DNA from: Opitutaceae bacterium
GTDB taxonomy: Bacteria > Verrucomicrobiota > Verrucomicrobiia > Opitutales > Opitutaceae
NCBI GenBank assembly: GCA_005799525.1
Contig: SYGN01000120.1
Location: 1-38,196, forward strand
DNA: 38,196 nucleotides
Direction of reading: 5' to 3'
Positions 1-7,987 of this stretch are shown here, piece by piece. Both the position numbers and the translations under genes were made by a program. Every line of letters starts with the position of its first letter. The stretch's first letter is position 1. The notes beneath the pieces are model-generated. The model was not told the origin of the DNA and did no database searches. It was given only the letters and a program-made list of their open reading frames with translations.

Positions 1-1079
1 CTCCCCCAACCAGAGTTTGTTGCCAAACTCCACGTCGGCTCCGGCCTTGCCCCGCTTGAGCACCTCCACCTCGGCTTCATACAAACTCAGGACTTTCTCC
101 CCGTTGGGCACCGGGTGCCCGCCGATGATGCGTTCGTGCGCTTGGCTGATCGCGGCGGGCAATTGTGCAAGTATATTATCGATACGAGCAATGATCGCTT
201 GCGCCTGCTTTTCCGTCAGCGCCGTTTCCGCCCAGTGCCGGGCCAGCAGCGCGCGGTGCGCCTGGGCGTGGCGCGTGACTTTGTTTTGCAGCGCCTTCAT
301 CTGCCGGAGCACGCGCTTGCGCTGTTTTTTCGCGTCGGGCCGCCAGCCGCTCGCGCTCATCACCATTGTCAGTTTGTTCATGTCGCTCAAAAACTCCAGC
401 GGGGCCTGTGGCATGCGCTGCTTCAGGCCCTTCCGGCGGATGAGTACGGTGGCCTTCCTGAGCGTGCGGGTGGCGTCGCGCAGGAGCACCCAGTCGACGG
501 GAAAGTGCATGTTCGCCTTGAGACAGGTGCTGTCGAGAAACACGTCCATCGTTTCGACCACCTCGGTCAGACCCAACGGCTGCGGCGCGCCGGCGCTGGC
601 CGGGGTCACCGCCCGGGTGACGAGCTTGAGGTGGATTTGCGTCATCGTCTTCTCGCGGACCCATTTGCTGTAGCGCTCCAGCGCGCTCTTCGAGGGAACT
701 TTCACCCGGTCCAGCTCGCCGATGCGCAGGAACCATTGCGCAGCAGGCTGCTCTCGGCCGCGCGGACCGCAAAATCCCGAAAAGTCTGGCTGGTGAGCAC
801 CCGCGCGACGTTGCAGCGCAGCGCCAGCACGCTCTGGCGGGCGAACGACTGCAGCTGCGCCGCGGTGGCGGCGACCCGTTCGGCCGGATTCTCCGCCACC
901 GCGGCCTGGACGAAGGCCGCCTCGACGCCGCCTTCGACCAACATCCGATCGATCGTCACCAACCGCTCGCGATAGACTTGGAAGTCCACCGGTCCGTAGA
1001 CGCAAGGCAGGGCTGGACGCAGCGAGGGTTGATAGATCATGGTCGGGGCGGTTTGGATTGTGGTGTTCGTTTTGTTCAC
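1..1079 (-). pseudogene. DDE transposase, frameshifted and cut by the window edge
   Basis: The gene reads leftward off position 1. The N-terminal part can start at GTG 1079 or, more likely, at ATG 1040 (MIYQPSLRPALP) and runs to a TGA at 702. Its natural continuation (AQWFLRIGELDRVK, then a long frame with DVFLDSTCLKANMHFPVDW, a catalytic-Asp-like stretch, and EAEVEVLKRGKAGADVEFGN near the left edge) lies in another frame. Adding one base near 737-748 would join the two as SLLAQWFLRIGEL, so one G appears to have been lost there. The second frame is open from about 750 to position 1. This is a DDE-type insertion-sequence transposase; it resembles ISNCY-type enzymes, but I cannot assign the family firmly. 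A programmed frameshift is possible, though no slippery heptamer is evident. It is probably a decayed element. Confidence 0.8.
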
Positions 1080-1103
1080 ATCAAAGACCTACGACCTGAA
1101 CGG

Positions 1104-1137
1104 GAGGCATGGAATGGCGAAAGCCGCTCCATGCCTC
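1104..1137. repeat. Strong hairpin upstream of the transposase
   Basis: Perfect 10-base inverted arms lie at 1104-1113 (GAGGCATGGA) and 1128-1137 (TCCATGCCTC). Inside them is a second small stem, GGC-GAAA-GCC, capped by a GNRA-type tetraloop (1116-1125). Only three T follow on the plus strand. It sits 25-65 bases upstream of the transposase start and could be part of the element's end, a REP-like hairpin or a weak terminator. Confidence 0.6.
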
Positions 1138-1418
1138 TTTAGTATCGGATCTGATCTGCGATTTTATACGTATGATGTTCTATGATACACCGGAGATCGG
1201 CGGCCGCCGCCGGAGCGCCCGGCCGCAGGGACAGCCTCAGCGGCACCGCCCTCGTGAGCGTTCCGCTGCCGGGCCGCCAAACGCACCGTCCAATTTATAG
1301 ACCCGGTTTTTGCCCTCAAACCTGTCTTTTGACCTCGCCAATCGTGTTCGCCTCGCGCCGCTTTTTCTCGTCTCACCCATGAAAAATGGGGCCACCGTCG
1401 TTTTGGGACAGGCTCTAG
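1138..1418. other. Stretch without a supported gene
   Basis: It lies between the hairpin in front of the transposase and the ATP-binding-protein remnant. The short frames here have no family features. I see no tRNA, no terminator with a T-run and no long repeat. It may contain the outer end of the insertion sequence, but no matching terminal inverted repeat can be identified because the other end of the element is outside the window. Confidence 0.5.
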
Positions 1419-1958
1419 CTAAGCGCCATTCGGCCCTGACCCTGACTCTGACCTGCCCACCACCTTTGCGGGAACGGGTGCTGTGGCTGGAGGCGGCCGA
1501 CGAAGAATCTGAATGACTTGGCCATGCTCCTGACGGAACCTAGGAGGCGGGAGCCCGGCGGCGCGGCACAACTCAATCATGTCGAGCGTGCCGGTGCCGG
1601 CCCGCTCGATGTAGCGGGTCAGAAACAGCGGCTCGGCAATCAGCGGATTGCGCGGGATCGACGGATGCGGTTTGCGAAGGGCTGCCGCGGTCAGCGGCGG
1701 ATACAGCTCGCCAGAGTTCCAAATTTCCAGCCGGTCGGCGAAGAGCATGATCTGAACCGAGGCGTTGGAGGCGTAATCGCGATGAGCGATCGCGTTGACG
1801 ATAGCCTCGGACACGGTATCGGGCGGGAGTTCGTAAGTTTCCGGGGCCTGATTGCTCCTGGCGCGCGTGCCGACGGCGCGGTCAAGCTTGGAAATAACAA
1901 AGTCTGGCGCGCACGACGAATTCGTATGCGTCCGGAGCGTCTTGAAAGCAGCTCTCAC
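1419..1958 (-). pseudogene. C-terminal fragment of an AlbA/RecG-like ATP-binding regulator
   Basis: The translated piece contains FVISKLDRAVGTR, YELPPDTVSEAIVNAIAHRD, LFADRLEIWNSGELYPPLT and YIERAGTGTLDMIELCRAAGLP. These are the hallmarks of the C-terminal ATPase-like domain (HATPase_c_4) of putative transcriptional regulators and RecG-like helicases that begin with an AlbA/Schlafen domain. The family is usually 400-600 residues; here only about 165 recognisable residues remain and the AlbA domain is missing. Upstream of about 1930 homology stops abruptly, and the only start is a GTG at 1958. The tail after QVIQILRR is proline-rich and atypical. I call it a truncated, non-functional remnant next to a transposase, which could have caused the loss. 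Confidence 0.75.
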
Positions 1959-2063
1959 GATTCAAGGCGGAGTATGGCTGACACCATCCGTCCCATCCCG
2001 CGTGATCTGCGGTAAAATCTCTTGCGATCGAGAGGCGCTCGCGGCGACCTGCTGCTCCCCTCT

Positions 2064-3944
2064 CTACGGTAACTCGTAGACTTCTACGATGGCGGTGCCG
2101 GCGCTGGAGCCGATTCCGCTGACGCGCGCACTGTAGGCGCCGGGCGCAAGGGTTACGAGGAGCACGGCGTCTTTTGTCGCGGTGTCCGCGAGGGCGAAGG
2201 CGCCGACCGAGGCGGCGGCGTCCATGAGCTGCGCGTCGCCGCCCCAATTGTCGTTCTCCGTTATCTTCGAGCCCGTGTCGTTGTTGAACAGTTCCAGCTT
2301 GGGATCGGACATGACACCGCCGAGGCCGAAGATCGTGCCGAGCGAGGGGCCGATGCCGCGCACGAGGACCGTGCGAGCAGTCGAACCGCGGAGCACGAAG
2401 CCAACGGCGAGATTGGCACCAGCGTCGATTTGCGTGAGTGACGAGAGGTTGATGAGGCGCGGGCTGGTCGCGGTGCGTCCCGTGCTGTTATCGTAGATTT
2501 CGGCGATGACGAGGCCGCTGGTGTCAGCCTTGCCGGTCACCTGCACGGTGTAACCACCAGGCGTGGCATTGGAGAGTGCGGAGCTGTCGAGGCTGTTGGC
2601 GGGAAGGGCAAAGGCACCCACCGCGGCAAAGGCGGCGTTGAGCGGAGTGCCGCCGCCCCAATTGTCGTTGTTCGCGATGGGCGCGGCGACACCGGCGGCG
2701 TTGAGGGTGAGAACGGGGTCGGCGAGCACACCGCCAATGCCGAAGGCGGTATTGAGCGTGGGACCGACCGCGCGAATGAGGAGAGGGAGCGAACCGGAAA
2801 AATTCAGCGGACCGACGACGGCGCCGACGGTGAGGACTTTGGCGCCCGGGCCGGCCGTGGTGAGGATGGAGAGGTTGACGAGGCGGCCGAGGTCCGTGGT
2901 CGCGACCGGGTTCACGATGAGCGTGGCGTCGCGACTGGTGGTTGCGCCTGCGGAGTTGGTGGCGATCACCCGATACGTTCCGGCGTCGAGGGCTCCCGCG
3001 TTGAGCACGACAAGGTTGGCGGACGTAGCGTTGAGGAGATCCCCGTTATTGCGCTGCCAGCGATAGGCGGTGGCGCCCGTGGCGGTTGAATTGAAGACCA
3101 CCGTGGAGCCAATCCCCACCGTAACCGAGGCGGTGGGCAGCGTCGTAAACGCGGGTGAGCCCACCGCCGTCGAGTTGACGGTAAGAATGGCCGATTCGCT
3201 CACGGTGGTGCCGGCCGAGTTGGTGGCGGCCACGCTGTAGGCACCGGCCTGCCCAAGCTGGACATTTGTGAGGGTGAACGAAACGCCGACGGCGGCAGGG
3301 ATCACGACGCCATCTTTGCGCCATTGAAATGTCGGGGACGGCGTGCCACTCGCCGAGGCGGTGAACGTAACGTTGCTACCGACCGCGACGGTCCGACTCG
3401 CCGGTTGCAGCGAAAAAACTGCGGTGACCGGGGTGGCGGGGGCGATGACGAAGGCGACCGTGGTGGGGCCGTAGGCATCGCCGCGCGCGCCGGCATTTTG
3501 GTAGGCGGTAATCGCCGCGAGGAACGTGCCACTGGCGGTCGGCGTGCCGCTCAGGGTGCCGGCGGAGCCGTTGAAAATGCCATTGGCGGCAACGCCGGTG
3601 ATCGTGACACCGGGCGGGAGACTAGTGACGCGATAAGAGCCGGGCGACGCAGGGGAACCGCTAACGGAAAAGGCGACCACGGGGACCGCCGCACCGACGG
3701 TGCCGGAGACCGAGGTGCGGCTGACGACGAACTGCGTCGCGCCTGCGAGCGCGTGGGCGGCACCGAGCGAAGCGACGGCGGTGAACGCGGAGCGCAGCAC
3801 GTGGCCGACGGGGGACGCGTGCACGAGCGACTCAGCTGCGGAGACGAGGCGCAAGAGCGGCGTGCGCTGGAGCAGCGCAAGGAGCGCGGCGACGGGGAGA
3901 TTAATCCACAGAAGGTAGCGATGGAAACGGAGGAGGAATTTCAC
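2064..3944 (-). CDS. Secreted Ig-like protein with two RAVGPTL/NDNW modules
   Basis: I chose GTG 3944 (626 residues) because the longer frame (GTG 4061) would overlap the DUF4266 gene. The N-terminus has a hydrophobic export segment (LLWINLPVAALLALL). Then follow, approximately: a putative Ig/cadherin-like domain (residues 80-175, with SYRVTSLPPGVTI), two I-set-like Ig domains (185-265 with FQWRKDG, and 270-350 with YRWQRNNG), and two copies of a roughly 130-residue module (360-490 and 498-626). Each copy has NLS, IRAVGPTL or VRGIGPSL, NDNWGG, VGAFAL and a closing EIYD or EVYE. The same module occurs twice in the DUF1800 protein of this window. The protein is probably exported and surface-exposed or adhesive; its ligand is unknown. 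It follows DUF4266 by 61 bases and may be co-transcribed. No Shine-Dalgarno sequence is visible. Confidence 0.8.
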   Translation of the reverse strand: MKFLLRFHRYLLWINLPVAALLALLQRTPLLRLVSAAESLVHASPVGHVLRSAFTAVASLGAAHALAGATQFVVSRTSVSGTVGAAVPVVAFSVSGSPASPGSYRVTSLPPGVTITGVAANGIFNGSAGTLSGTPTASGTFLAAITAYQNAGARGDAYGPTTVAFVIAPATPVTAVFSLQPASRTVAVGSNVTFTASASGTPSPTFQWRKDGVVIPAAVGVSFTLTNVQLGQAGAYSVAATNSAGTTVSESAILTVNSTAVGSPAFTTLPTASVTVGIGSTVVFNSTATGATAYRWQRNNGDLLNATSANLVVLNAGALDAGTYRVIATNSAGATTSRDATLIVNPVATTDLGRLVNLSILTTAGPGAKVLTVGAVVGPLNFSGSLPLLIRAVGPTLNTAFGIGGVLADPVLTLNAAGVAAPIANNDNWGGGTPLNAAFAAVGAFALPANSLDSSALSNATPGGYTVQVTGKADTSGLVIAEIYDNSTGRTATSPRLINLSSLTQIDAGANLAVGFVLRGSTARTVLVRGIGPSLGTIFGLGGVMSDPKLELFNNDTGSKITENDNWGGDAQLMDAAASVGAFALADTATKDAVLLVTLAPGAYSARVSGIGSSAGTAIVEVYELP

Positions 3945-4005
3945 GAAGGAGAAGAAGGAAGGAGGAGACGCAAAGGCGAGCTGAAGTGTTGGGCGACGGG
4001 GTCGC

Positions 4006-4272
4006 TTAATTGCAACCGCACCCGCTGCCGCCGACGCCACGGCCGCCCGTGGCCGTTTCACGGGAGAAGAAGGTGTGCTCGGCTAGGGAGCGTGCCAGCG
4101 GGTCGCGGCCGGGGTTCATCGTGTAGTCGGTGAGCGCGGCGCGCTCCCACGGCTTGACGCGGACGAGGTTCGTAGTGGTGCAACCGGAGGAGCAGGCGGC
4201 GAGGAGTGCGGCGAAAAGGAAGAGGGAGAGACGGAGAGAACGAGAGCGAGGGAGAACGGGCGAAGTGCGCAT
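4006..4272 (-). CDS. DUF4266 small lipoprotein
   Basis: 88 residues from ATG 4272. A basic N-terminus and hydrophobic stretch end in a lipobox LAAC (Cys27), so the mature protein should be lipid-anchored. The mature part has the DUF4266 pattern: VRVKPWERAALTDYTM, then an HTFFSRE segment, and a glycine-rich end GVGGSGCGCN with two cysteines. The gene begins 6 bases after the stop of the TlpA-like gene, so the two are almost certainly co-transcribed. DUF4266, DUF3570, ApbE and a thioredoxin occur together here. The biochemical role of DUF4266 is not known; the C-terminal cysteine pair and the neighbouring thioredoxin suggest a redox-active or metal-binding partner of the outer-membrane protein (inference). 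Confidence 0.88.
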   Translation of the reverse strand: MRTSPVLPRSRSLRLSLFLFAALLAACSSGCTTTNLVRVKPWERAALTDYTMNPGRDPLARSLAEHTFFSRETATGGRGVGGSGCGCN

Positions 4273-4278
4273 GGAAAT

Positions 4279-4800
4279 TTAGATTTTTTCAGCGAGGAGC
4301 GTTTCGATTTGGGAACGGAGGAGTTTTTCGGTGGCGGCGCCGTGGAAGCCGTCGTGGACGAAGCGGACTTTGCCGGTACGATCGACGAGGTAGCTGGTCG
4401 GCATCGTGGGGACGCCGACTGCTTTCACGAGCTGCTGCTCTCGGTCGTGGAGGGTGGCGAAGGGCGGCGCGAGTTTCTTGGCGAAGGCGGCGGCGGCGGC
4501 GGGTTTTTCGTCGACGCTGATGGCGAGGAGGACAAGACCGCGCGGGGCGAGATCGGTGTGGATTTTTGCGAGGGAGGGAAAGGAGGCTTTGCACGGCCCG
4601 CACCACGAGGCCCAGAAATCAATGAGCACGACTTGGCCGGCGGTCGCCGGCACGGCGGTACCGGAAAACGCGACAACTCCCGCCGGAGCGAGCGCGGGAA
4701 ACGTATCCCCTACCTTGATATCGGCGCGGGCGAGCGCGGCGAACGCGAGGGTGTACGCGCTCAACAGGACGAACAATGGCGGGCGTAAAGCCCGCCCCAC
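4279..4800 (-). CDS. TlpA-like thioredoxin, exported
   Basis: Periplasmic thiol-disulfide oxidoreductase of the TlpA/ResA/AhpC-TSA type. With the GTG start at 4800 it has 173 residues: a signal peptide (basic MGRALRPP, hydrophobic core, LARA cleavage region), then DFWASWCGPCK with the catalytic CxxC at 67-70, a DEKP segment, and PTMPTSYLVD holding the cis-proline. The frame stays open back to 5145, but the extra part is intergenic repeat DNA and overlaps apbE, so I reject it. An ATG at 5046 would overlap apbE by 17 bases; a TTG at 4776 is also possible. A 7-base-stem hairpin (4778-4796) lies in the first codons. It probably keeps thiols reduced or inserts them in the DUF4266/DUF3570 partners. 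Confidence 0.85.
   Translation of the reverse strand: MGRALRPPLFVLLSAYTLAFAALARADIKVGDTFPALAPAGVVAFSGTAVPATAGQVVLIDFWASWCGPCKASFPSLAKIHTDLAPRGLVLLAISVDEKPAAAAAFAKKLAPPFATLHDREQQLVKAVGVPTMPTSYLVDRTGKVRFVHDGFHGAATEKLLRSQIETLLAEKI
4778..4796. repeat. REP-like hairpin at the start of the thioredoxin gene
   Basis: Inverted arms GGCGGGC (4778-4784) and GCCCGCC (4790-4796) around a GTAAA loop. The plus-strand context GGCGGGCGTAAAGCCCGCC resembles short extragenic palindromes. It falls within the likely first codons of the TlpA-like gene, so it either folds over the translation start or means the real start is the TTG at 4776. Confidence 0.6.
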
Positions 4801-5029
4801 CAGCAAGGCGATCAAAGAAAATGCACGCACCGGAAATGCGATCAGCCGTATCCACGTAGTCGCAACCAGCTTCACAGATGAATGATTGAGCGCCAAAAGA
4901 CGTCGGGCTGGCGCTTGTCGCCACGCCGTGGTTTTTCGTCGCGCAGCGGCACGTCGGTAAGCGACGGCCCTACGCTCGACTGAATGGTTACCGCCGAGAG
5001 GAAAGCCATCCACGGGGCGGGTGTTGGGG
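4801..5029. other. Intergenic repeat-like stretch between apbE and the thioredoxin gene
   Basis: The stretch is open in the thioredoxin frame but codes for arginine/alanine-rich sequence without domain features. It contains GTCGGTAAGCGACGGCC at 4953-4969, which recurs with small changes at 12968-12984. I read it as non-coding DNA made of mobile palindromic repeats. Confidence 0.5.
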
Positions 5030-6022
5030 TTAGTTCGAGGCGACATAGTTAAAAAAGCCCCGGGTTTGGGCGCGGGTGTCGGACGTGAGGAGAAGACCTT
5101 CCGCGCCCGGGCAGGCTTGGATGAACTCGATGCCCTTCGGGACACCGAGCACGAAGGCGGTGGTCGAGAGGACCCCGGCTTGGAGGCAGGAGCCGGCGAG
5201 GACGGTGGCTTGCGTGCAGCCGTTGGCTACGGGCCAACCGGTGCGCGGGTCGATGATGTGGCCGTAGCGTTTTCCACCGACGATGAAGCTGCGCAGATAA
5301 TCTCCGGAGGAGGCGACGCCCTTACCGGTGACGCCGATGCTGCCGGCGGCGGTGCCGGGGCGGCGCGGATCTTCGAGACCAATGTGCCAGGCGGGACGAC
5401 CGGGAGGAGTGCCGAGGGCGCGGAGGTCGTGGCCAAAATCAACGAGCGCGCTGGTGATGCCGTGGTCGAGCGCGAGCTGCGCGACGATATCGACGGCGTA
5501 TTCTTTGCCGAAGCCACCGAAGTCCAGGGCCATGCCGGCCGCGGGAAGAAAGACGCGGCCGGGTGCGCGCTGAACTTGCTTCCAGCCGACGAGCGCACGG
5601 GCGGCGGCGATCTCGGCGAGGGAGGGGACGCGCGGTGATTCAGCTTGGTAGTTCCAGAGACGAATCAGCGGGAGCATCGTCGGATCGAGCACGCCCTGGG
5701 TCATGAAGTGCAGCGTGTCGCAAAGCTTGAGCAGCCCTTCCATCTCGGCGTCGACGACGATCCAGCCGCGACCGGCGGCGGCATTGATGCGGCTGATGAG
5801 ACTATCTGCGCGAAAACGGGAATATTTGGCTTCGAAGGCGGCGACCCAGGCAACGGCGGCGCGCTCGAACGTCACGGCCTGATCATCGCCGGTGGGGGCA
5901 GTGTAGTGGACTTCGCATTGCGTACCGAGGGCGGGAAACGTGAGCTTCCGCAAAGGCAACGCGTCGGCCGGCCCGGATGGAGCGGGCGGCGGGGTGCGGT
6001 GTTGTTGAGCGACGATGGACAC
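5030..6022 (-). CDS. apbE: FAD:protein FMN transferase ApbE
   Basis: 330 residues, GTG start. ApbE uses FAD and Mg2+ to attach FMN covalently to Ser/Thr of target proteins outside the cytoplasm. Family landmarks, in order: FPALGTQCEV (29-38), YSRFRADSLISRIN (67-80), LDPTMLPLIRLW (112-123), ALDFGGFGKEYAVD (165-178), VDFGHDLRALG (194-204), ASSGDY (237-242) and GHIIDPRTG (254-262). Two oddities: there is no recognisable signal peptide, although most ApbE proteins are exported; and the usual Mg2+-ligand Asp in the C-terminal ADALxT motif is Gly283 here (QAGVLSTTAF), with GHD in place of GGD. It may be a divergent subfamily specific to DUF3570, or partly impaired. It sits between DUF3570 and the thioredoxin gene. 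Confidence 0.9.
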   Translation of the reverse strand: MSIVAQQHRTPPPAPSGPADALPLRKLTFPALGTQCEVHYTAPTGDDQAVTFERAAVAWVAAFEAKYSRFRADSLISRINAAAGRGWIVVDAEMEGLLKLCDTLHFMTQGVLDPTMLPLIRLWNYQAESPRVPSLAEIAAARALVGWKQVQRAPGRVFLPAAGMALDFGGFGKEYAVDIVAQLALDHGITSALVDFGHDLRALGTPPGRPAWHIGLEDPRRPGTAAGSIGVTGKGVASSGDYLRSFIVGGKRYGHIIDPRTGWPVANGCTQATVLAGSCLQAGVLSTTAFVLGVPKGIEFIQACPGAEGLLLTSDTRAQTRGFFNYVASN

Positions 6023-6041
6023 GAGGGTGGCGACGGAAGGG

Positions 6042-6090
6042 AAATCTAGAATCTGGCAGCAGGTATCTAGAATCTGGGATTTCGGAATTT
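6042..6090. repeat. Heptamer-phased repeat between DUF3570 and apbE
   Basis: Seven consecutive 7-base units follow one another exactly in phase. GAATCTG occurs at 6049-6055 and 6070-6076; variants AAATCTA, GTATCTA and GGATTTC fill the other registers, and GCAGCAG is the most divergent unit. It fills the space between the DUF3570 stop and the apbE start. Confidence 0.6.
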
Positions 6091-6108
6091 TCGGAGCGGC
6101 GTGACGGG

Positions 6109-7269
6109 TTACCAGGAGAATTTGACGCCGGCGGTCACGATGCGGGCCTTCGCGTAAGCGCTCGCGGGGGTGACCCCGTCGCGACCGTGCATGTCGTAGT
6201 GCTCGAGGGCGGCGTCGAGGGTGAAGGCGTCGGTGACATTCCAGATCACCTTGAATCCATAGGTGATCGTGCGGAACGCGGAGAGGCGGAAATCGGAGGA
6301 GTAGAACGGCCCGGCGACGCGTGGTGGGCCGGAGGCGGGAGCGAGCGAAGTGTTGTCGAGTTTGTAGCGGTAGAAATCGGCGGCGGTCTGGTCGTAAAAA
6401 CGCAGCCCCGGGCGGAGTATGATCTTTTCTCCCACGCGCTGGAACCAGGCCACGTCGAAGGTGTGCGCATCCGTAGCGTAGGTGTCGCGGTAGTAGCGAT
6501 AGCTGGCGTCGACGGCACCGCGAAATTCAGGAAAGCTGCGATTGAGGCCGAGGAAGAGCATACCCTTGTTGCGCTCGTGGGGACGGTTTTCGGGAAAGGT
6601 GAGCGGGAGTGAGACGCCGGGGAAGAGCTCGGTGTTTTTTTGCACGAGCTTGTATGGGTCCGCCAGAAAACCGGTCGCGCGGGCCCAGGTGACGTTGAGC
6701 GAGACGGACGTGCGCGGGTCGAGCAATTGGGTGACGCCGACGATGAGATCGTTGGTGCGTTTCTTCACGAGGGGCCGTTGGAAGAAGACCTTGATATCGT
6801 CGTCGGTGCCGGCGACGCCGGCGAGGAGTGTGGTGTTTTTTTGATTAAAGTCGGTGAGTGTATTCACCGACCAACCCGTGGAGACGTAGTCGCTCTCGCG
6901 GCTGTTGCCGACACCTAGGGCGATGTTGATTCCGGAAAATTGGCGGGAGAAGTCGGCATTCCACGCCTTGCGGCGATCCGTGAGTTTCGAAAGGGGCACT
7001 TGATCGCTACCGGCCGGGGCGGGTTGGCCGCTCGGAGTGGCGCCGGTGATGGCGTCGAGGACGCCCTCGAACTTGAGGTGCAGCGCGGTGCCGAGGGCCT
7101 GCTGAAAATAGGCCCCCTGAGTTTGGACGGCGATGCGACCGTTCGCTTCGCGGTAGTCGGAATATTTATAGGCGACGGAATTTTCGGCGCGGACGTCGCG
7201 CGGAGCGAGCCAGACAAGGAGCGTGGCGAGGGCGAGCGAGCGAAAGTTCGGAAGCGGCTGGGTGGGCAT
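6109..7269 (-). CDS. DUF3570 outer-membrane protein with predicted FMN site
   Basis: 386 residues from ATG 7269; a GTG/TTG-led extension to 7368 is unlikely because MPTQPLPNFRS begins a normal signal peptide (cleaved near VRA, 27). The remainder alternates polar and aromatic residues as in an outer-membrane beta-barrel and ends in Trp (AGVKFSW), a typical Omp C-terminal residue. Near the mature N-terminus, residues 72-78 read DAITGAT, matching the Dxx(S/T)GA(T/S) sequence in which ApbE links FMN to the last Thr (known from NqrC, RnfG and similar proteins); that residue would be Thr78 (7036-7038). The gene leads the set ahead of apbE, the thioredoxin and DUF4266. The family function is unknown; an FMN-bearing barrel would suggest electron transfer at the outer membrane (inference). 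Confidence 0.85.
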   Translation of the reverse strand: MPTQPLPNFRSLALATLLVWLAPRDVRAENSVAYKYSDYREANGRIAVQTQGAYFQQALGTALHLKFEGVLDAITGATPSGQPAPAGSDQVPLSKLTDRRKAWNADFSRQFSGINIALGVGNSRESDYVSTGWSVNTLTDFNQKNTTLLAGVAGTDDDIKVFFQRPLVKKRTNDLIVGVTQLLDPRTSVSLNVTWARATGFLADPYKLVQKNTELFPGVSLPLTFPENRPHERNKGMLFLGLNRSFPEFRGAVDASYRYYRDTYATDAHTFDVAWFQRVGEKIILRPGLRFYDQTAADFYRYKLDNTSLAPASGPPRVAGPFYSSDFRLSAFRTITYGFKVIWNVTDAFTLDAALEHYDMHGRDGVTPASAYAKARIVTAGVKFSW

Positions 7270-7444
7270 GAGCGGGCGAGCGGAGAAAGGGCGTGAGGGT
7301 CGGGTTCGGCTTAGGACGGGCAACCTTGGCGCGGGTTCCCCGCCGTCGCAACCGAGGATGGGTAACAAATCGTGCAGATTTTCCCGGCGCCCGGCGCTCG
7401 GCGTCGCCGCTCAGGCCCCGGAGTCGAGCGCGGGAGGCGGCGTT

Positions 7445-7987
7445 TTAACGAGTGAGGTTCACTTCTACCGAAGAGACCGTGAGCGCGAGGTTGAGTTGCG
7501 CAGGATTGGCGCGGTCCGAGTTCAGCGTAAATTTTTCGATGCCGATGTAGGGCGAACGCGCAGACAGGGCGACGTAGAATTTTTTGAGGGATTCCCAGTC
7601 GGCGCGGTTGATGGTGTAGGGCAACGTGTGAATCGAAATCTGGCCGCTGCTCTGGTCGGTCGGCGTGCCGCTGCTCGTATTGCGGAGGCCGGCTTCGGCG
7701 GCCAGCGTGCCGACGGCCGCGAGGAGACGGGTGCCGTCGAGGGTCTGCGCCGGGTCGAGGCGGCTCGCGGCTTTTTGAGCGGCGTTCTCCAAGACCTTGC
7801 GGTTGTCGAGCCAACGCTGCTGATCAGCAAGAGCCACCGTGGTGGTGTGCTGTTCGCGCCAAAACGCGCCCAAGCGTTTGCTGGTGTCGGAGAGCCACAT
7901 GAGGACGCCGAGGAGGGCGAAGGCGACGAGCAGAAGTTTCTCGCGCAGGAGGCGACCGAGGAAAAAGGCGCGCAGGGTGCGAATCAC
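7445..7987 (-). CDS. gspM: Type II secretion GspM-like protein
   Basis: 180 residues. A short cytoplasmic N-terminus, one membrane helix (about 17-33, EKLLLVAFALLGVLMWL), then a periplasmic coiled region and a ferredoxin-like C-terminal part with LKKFYVALSARSPYIGIEKF. This is the layout of GspM/PilO-type inner-membrane platform proteins, which pair with GspL. The GTG start overlaps the gspL stop by four bases (GTGA), implying translational coupling. It is the last gene of the pseudopilin operon; a gap of about 175 bases follows before the DUF3570 gene. Sequence identity in this family is low, so the call rests on topology and position. Confidence 0.75.
   Translation of the reverse strand: MIRTLRAFFLGRLLREKLLLVAFALLGVLMWLSDTSKRLGAFWREQHTTTVALADQQRWLDNRKVLENAAQKAASRLDPAQTLDGTRLLAAVGTLAAEAGLRNTSSGTPTDQSSGQISIHTLPYTINRADWESLKKFYVALSARSPYIGIEKFTLNSDRANPAQLNLALTVSSVEVNLTR

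Noticed and set aside
7300-7341. GGGGAACC and CCGAACCCG elements like those of the ydaO (c-di-AMP) riboswitch, upstream of the DUF3570 gene
   Set aside because: Only two of the conserved motifs are present, they are too close together, and the closing CUAACC-type segment is missing.
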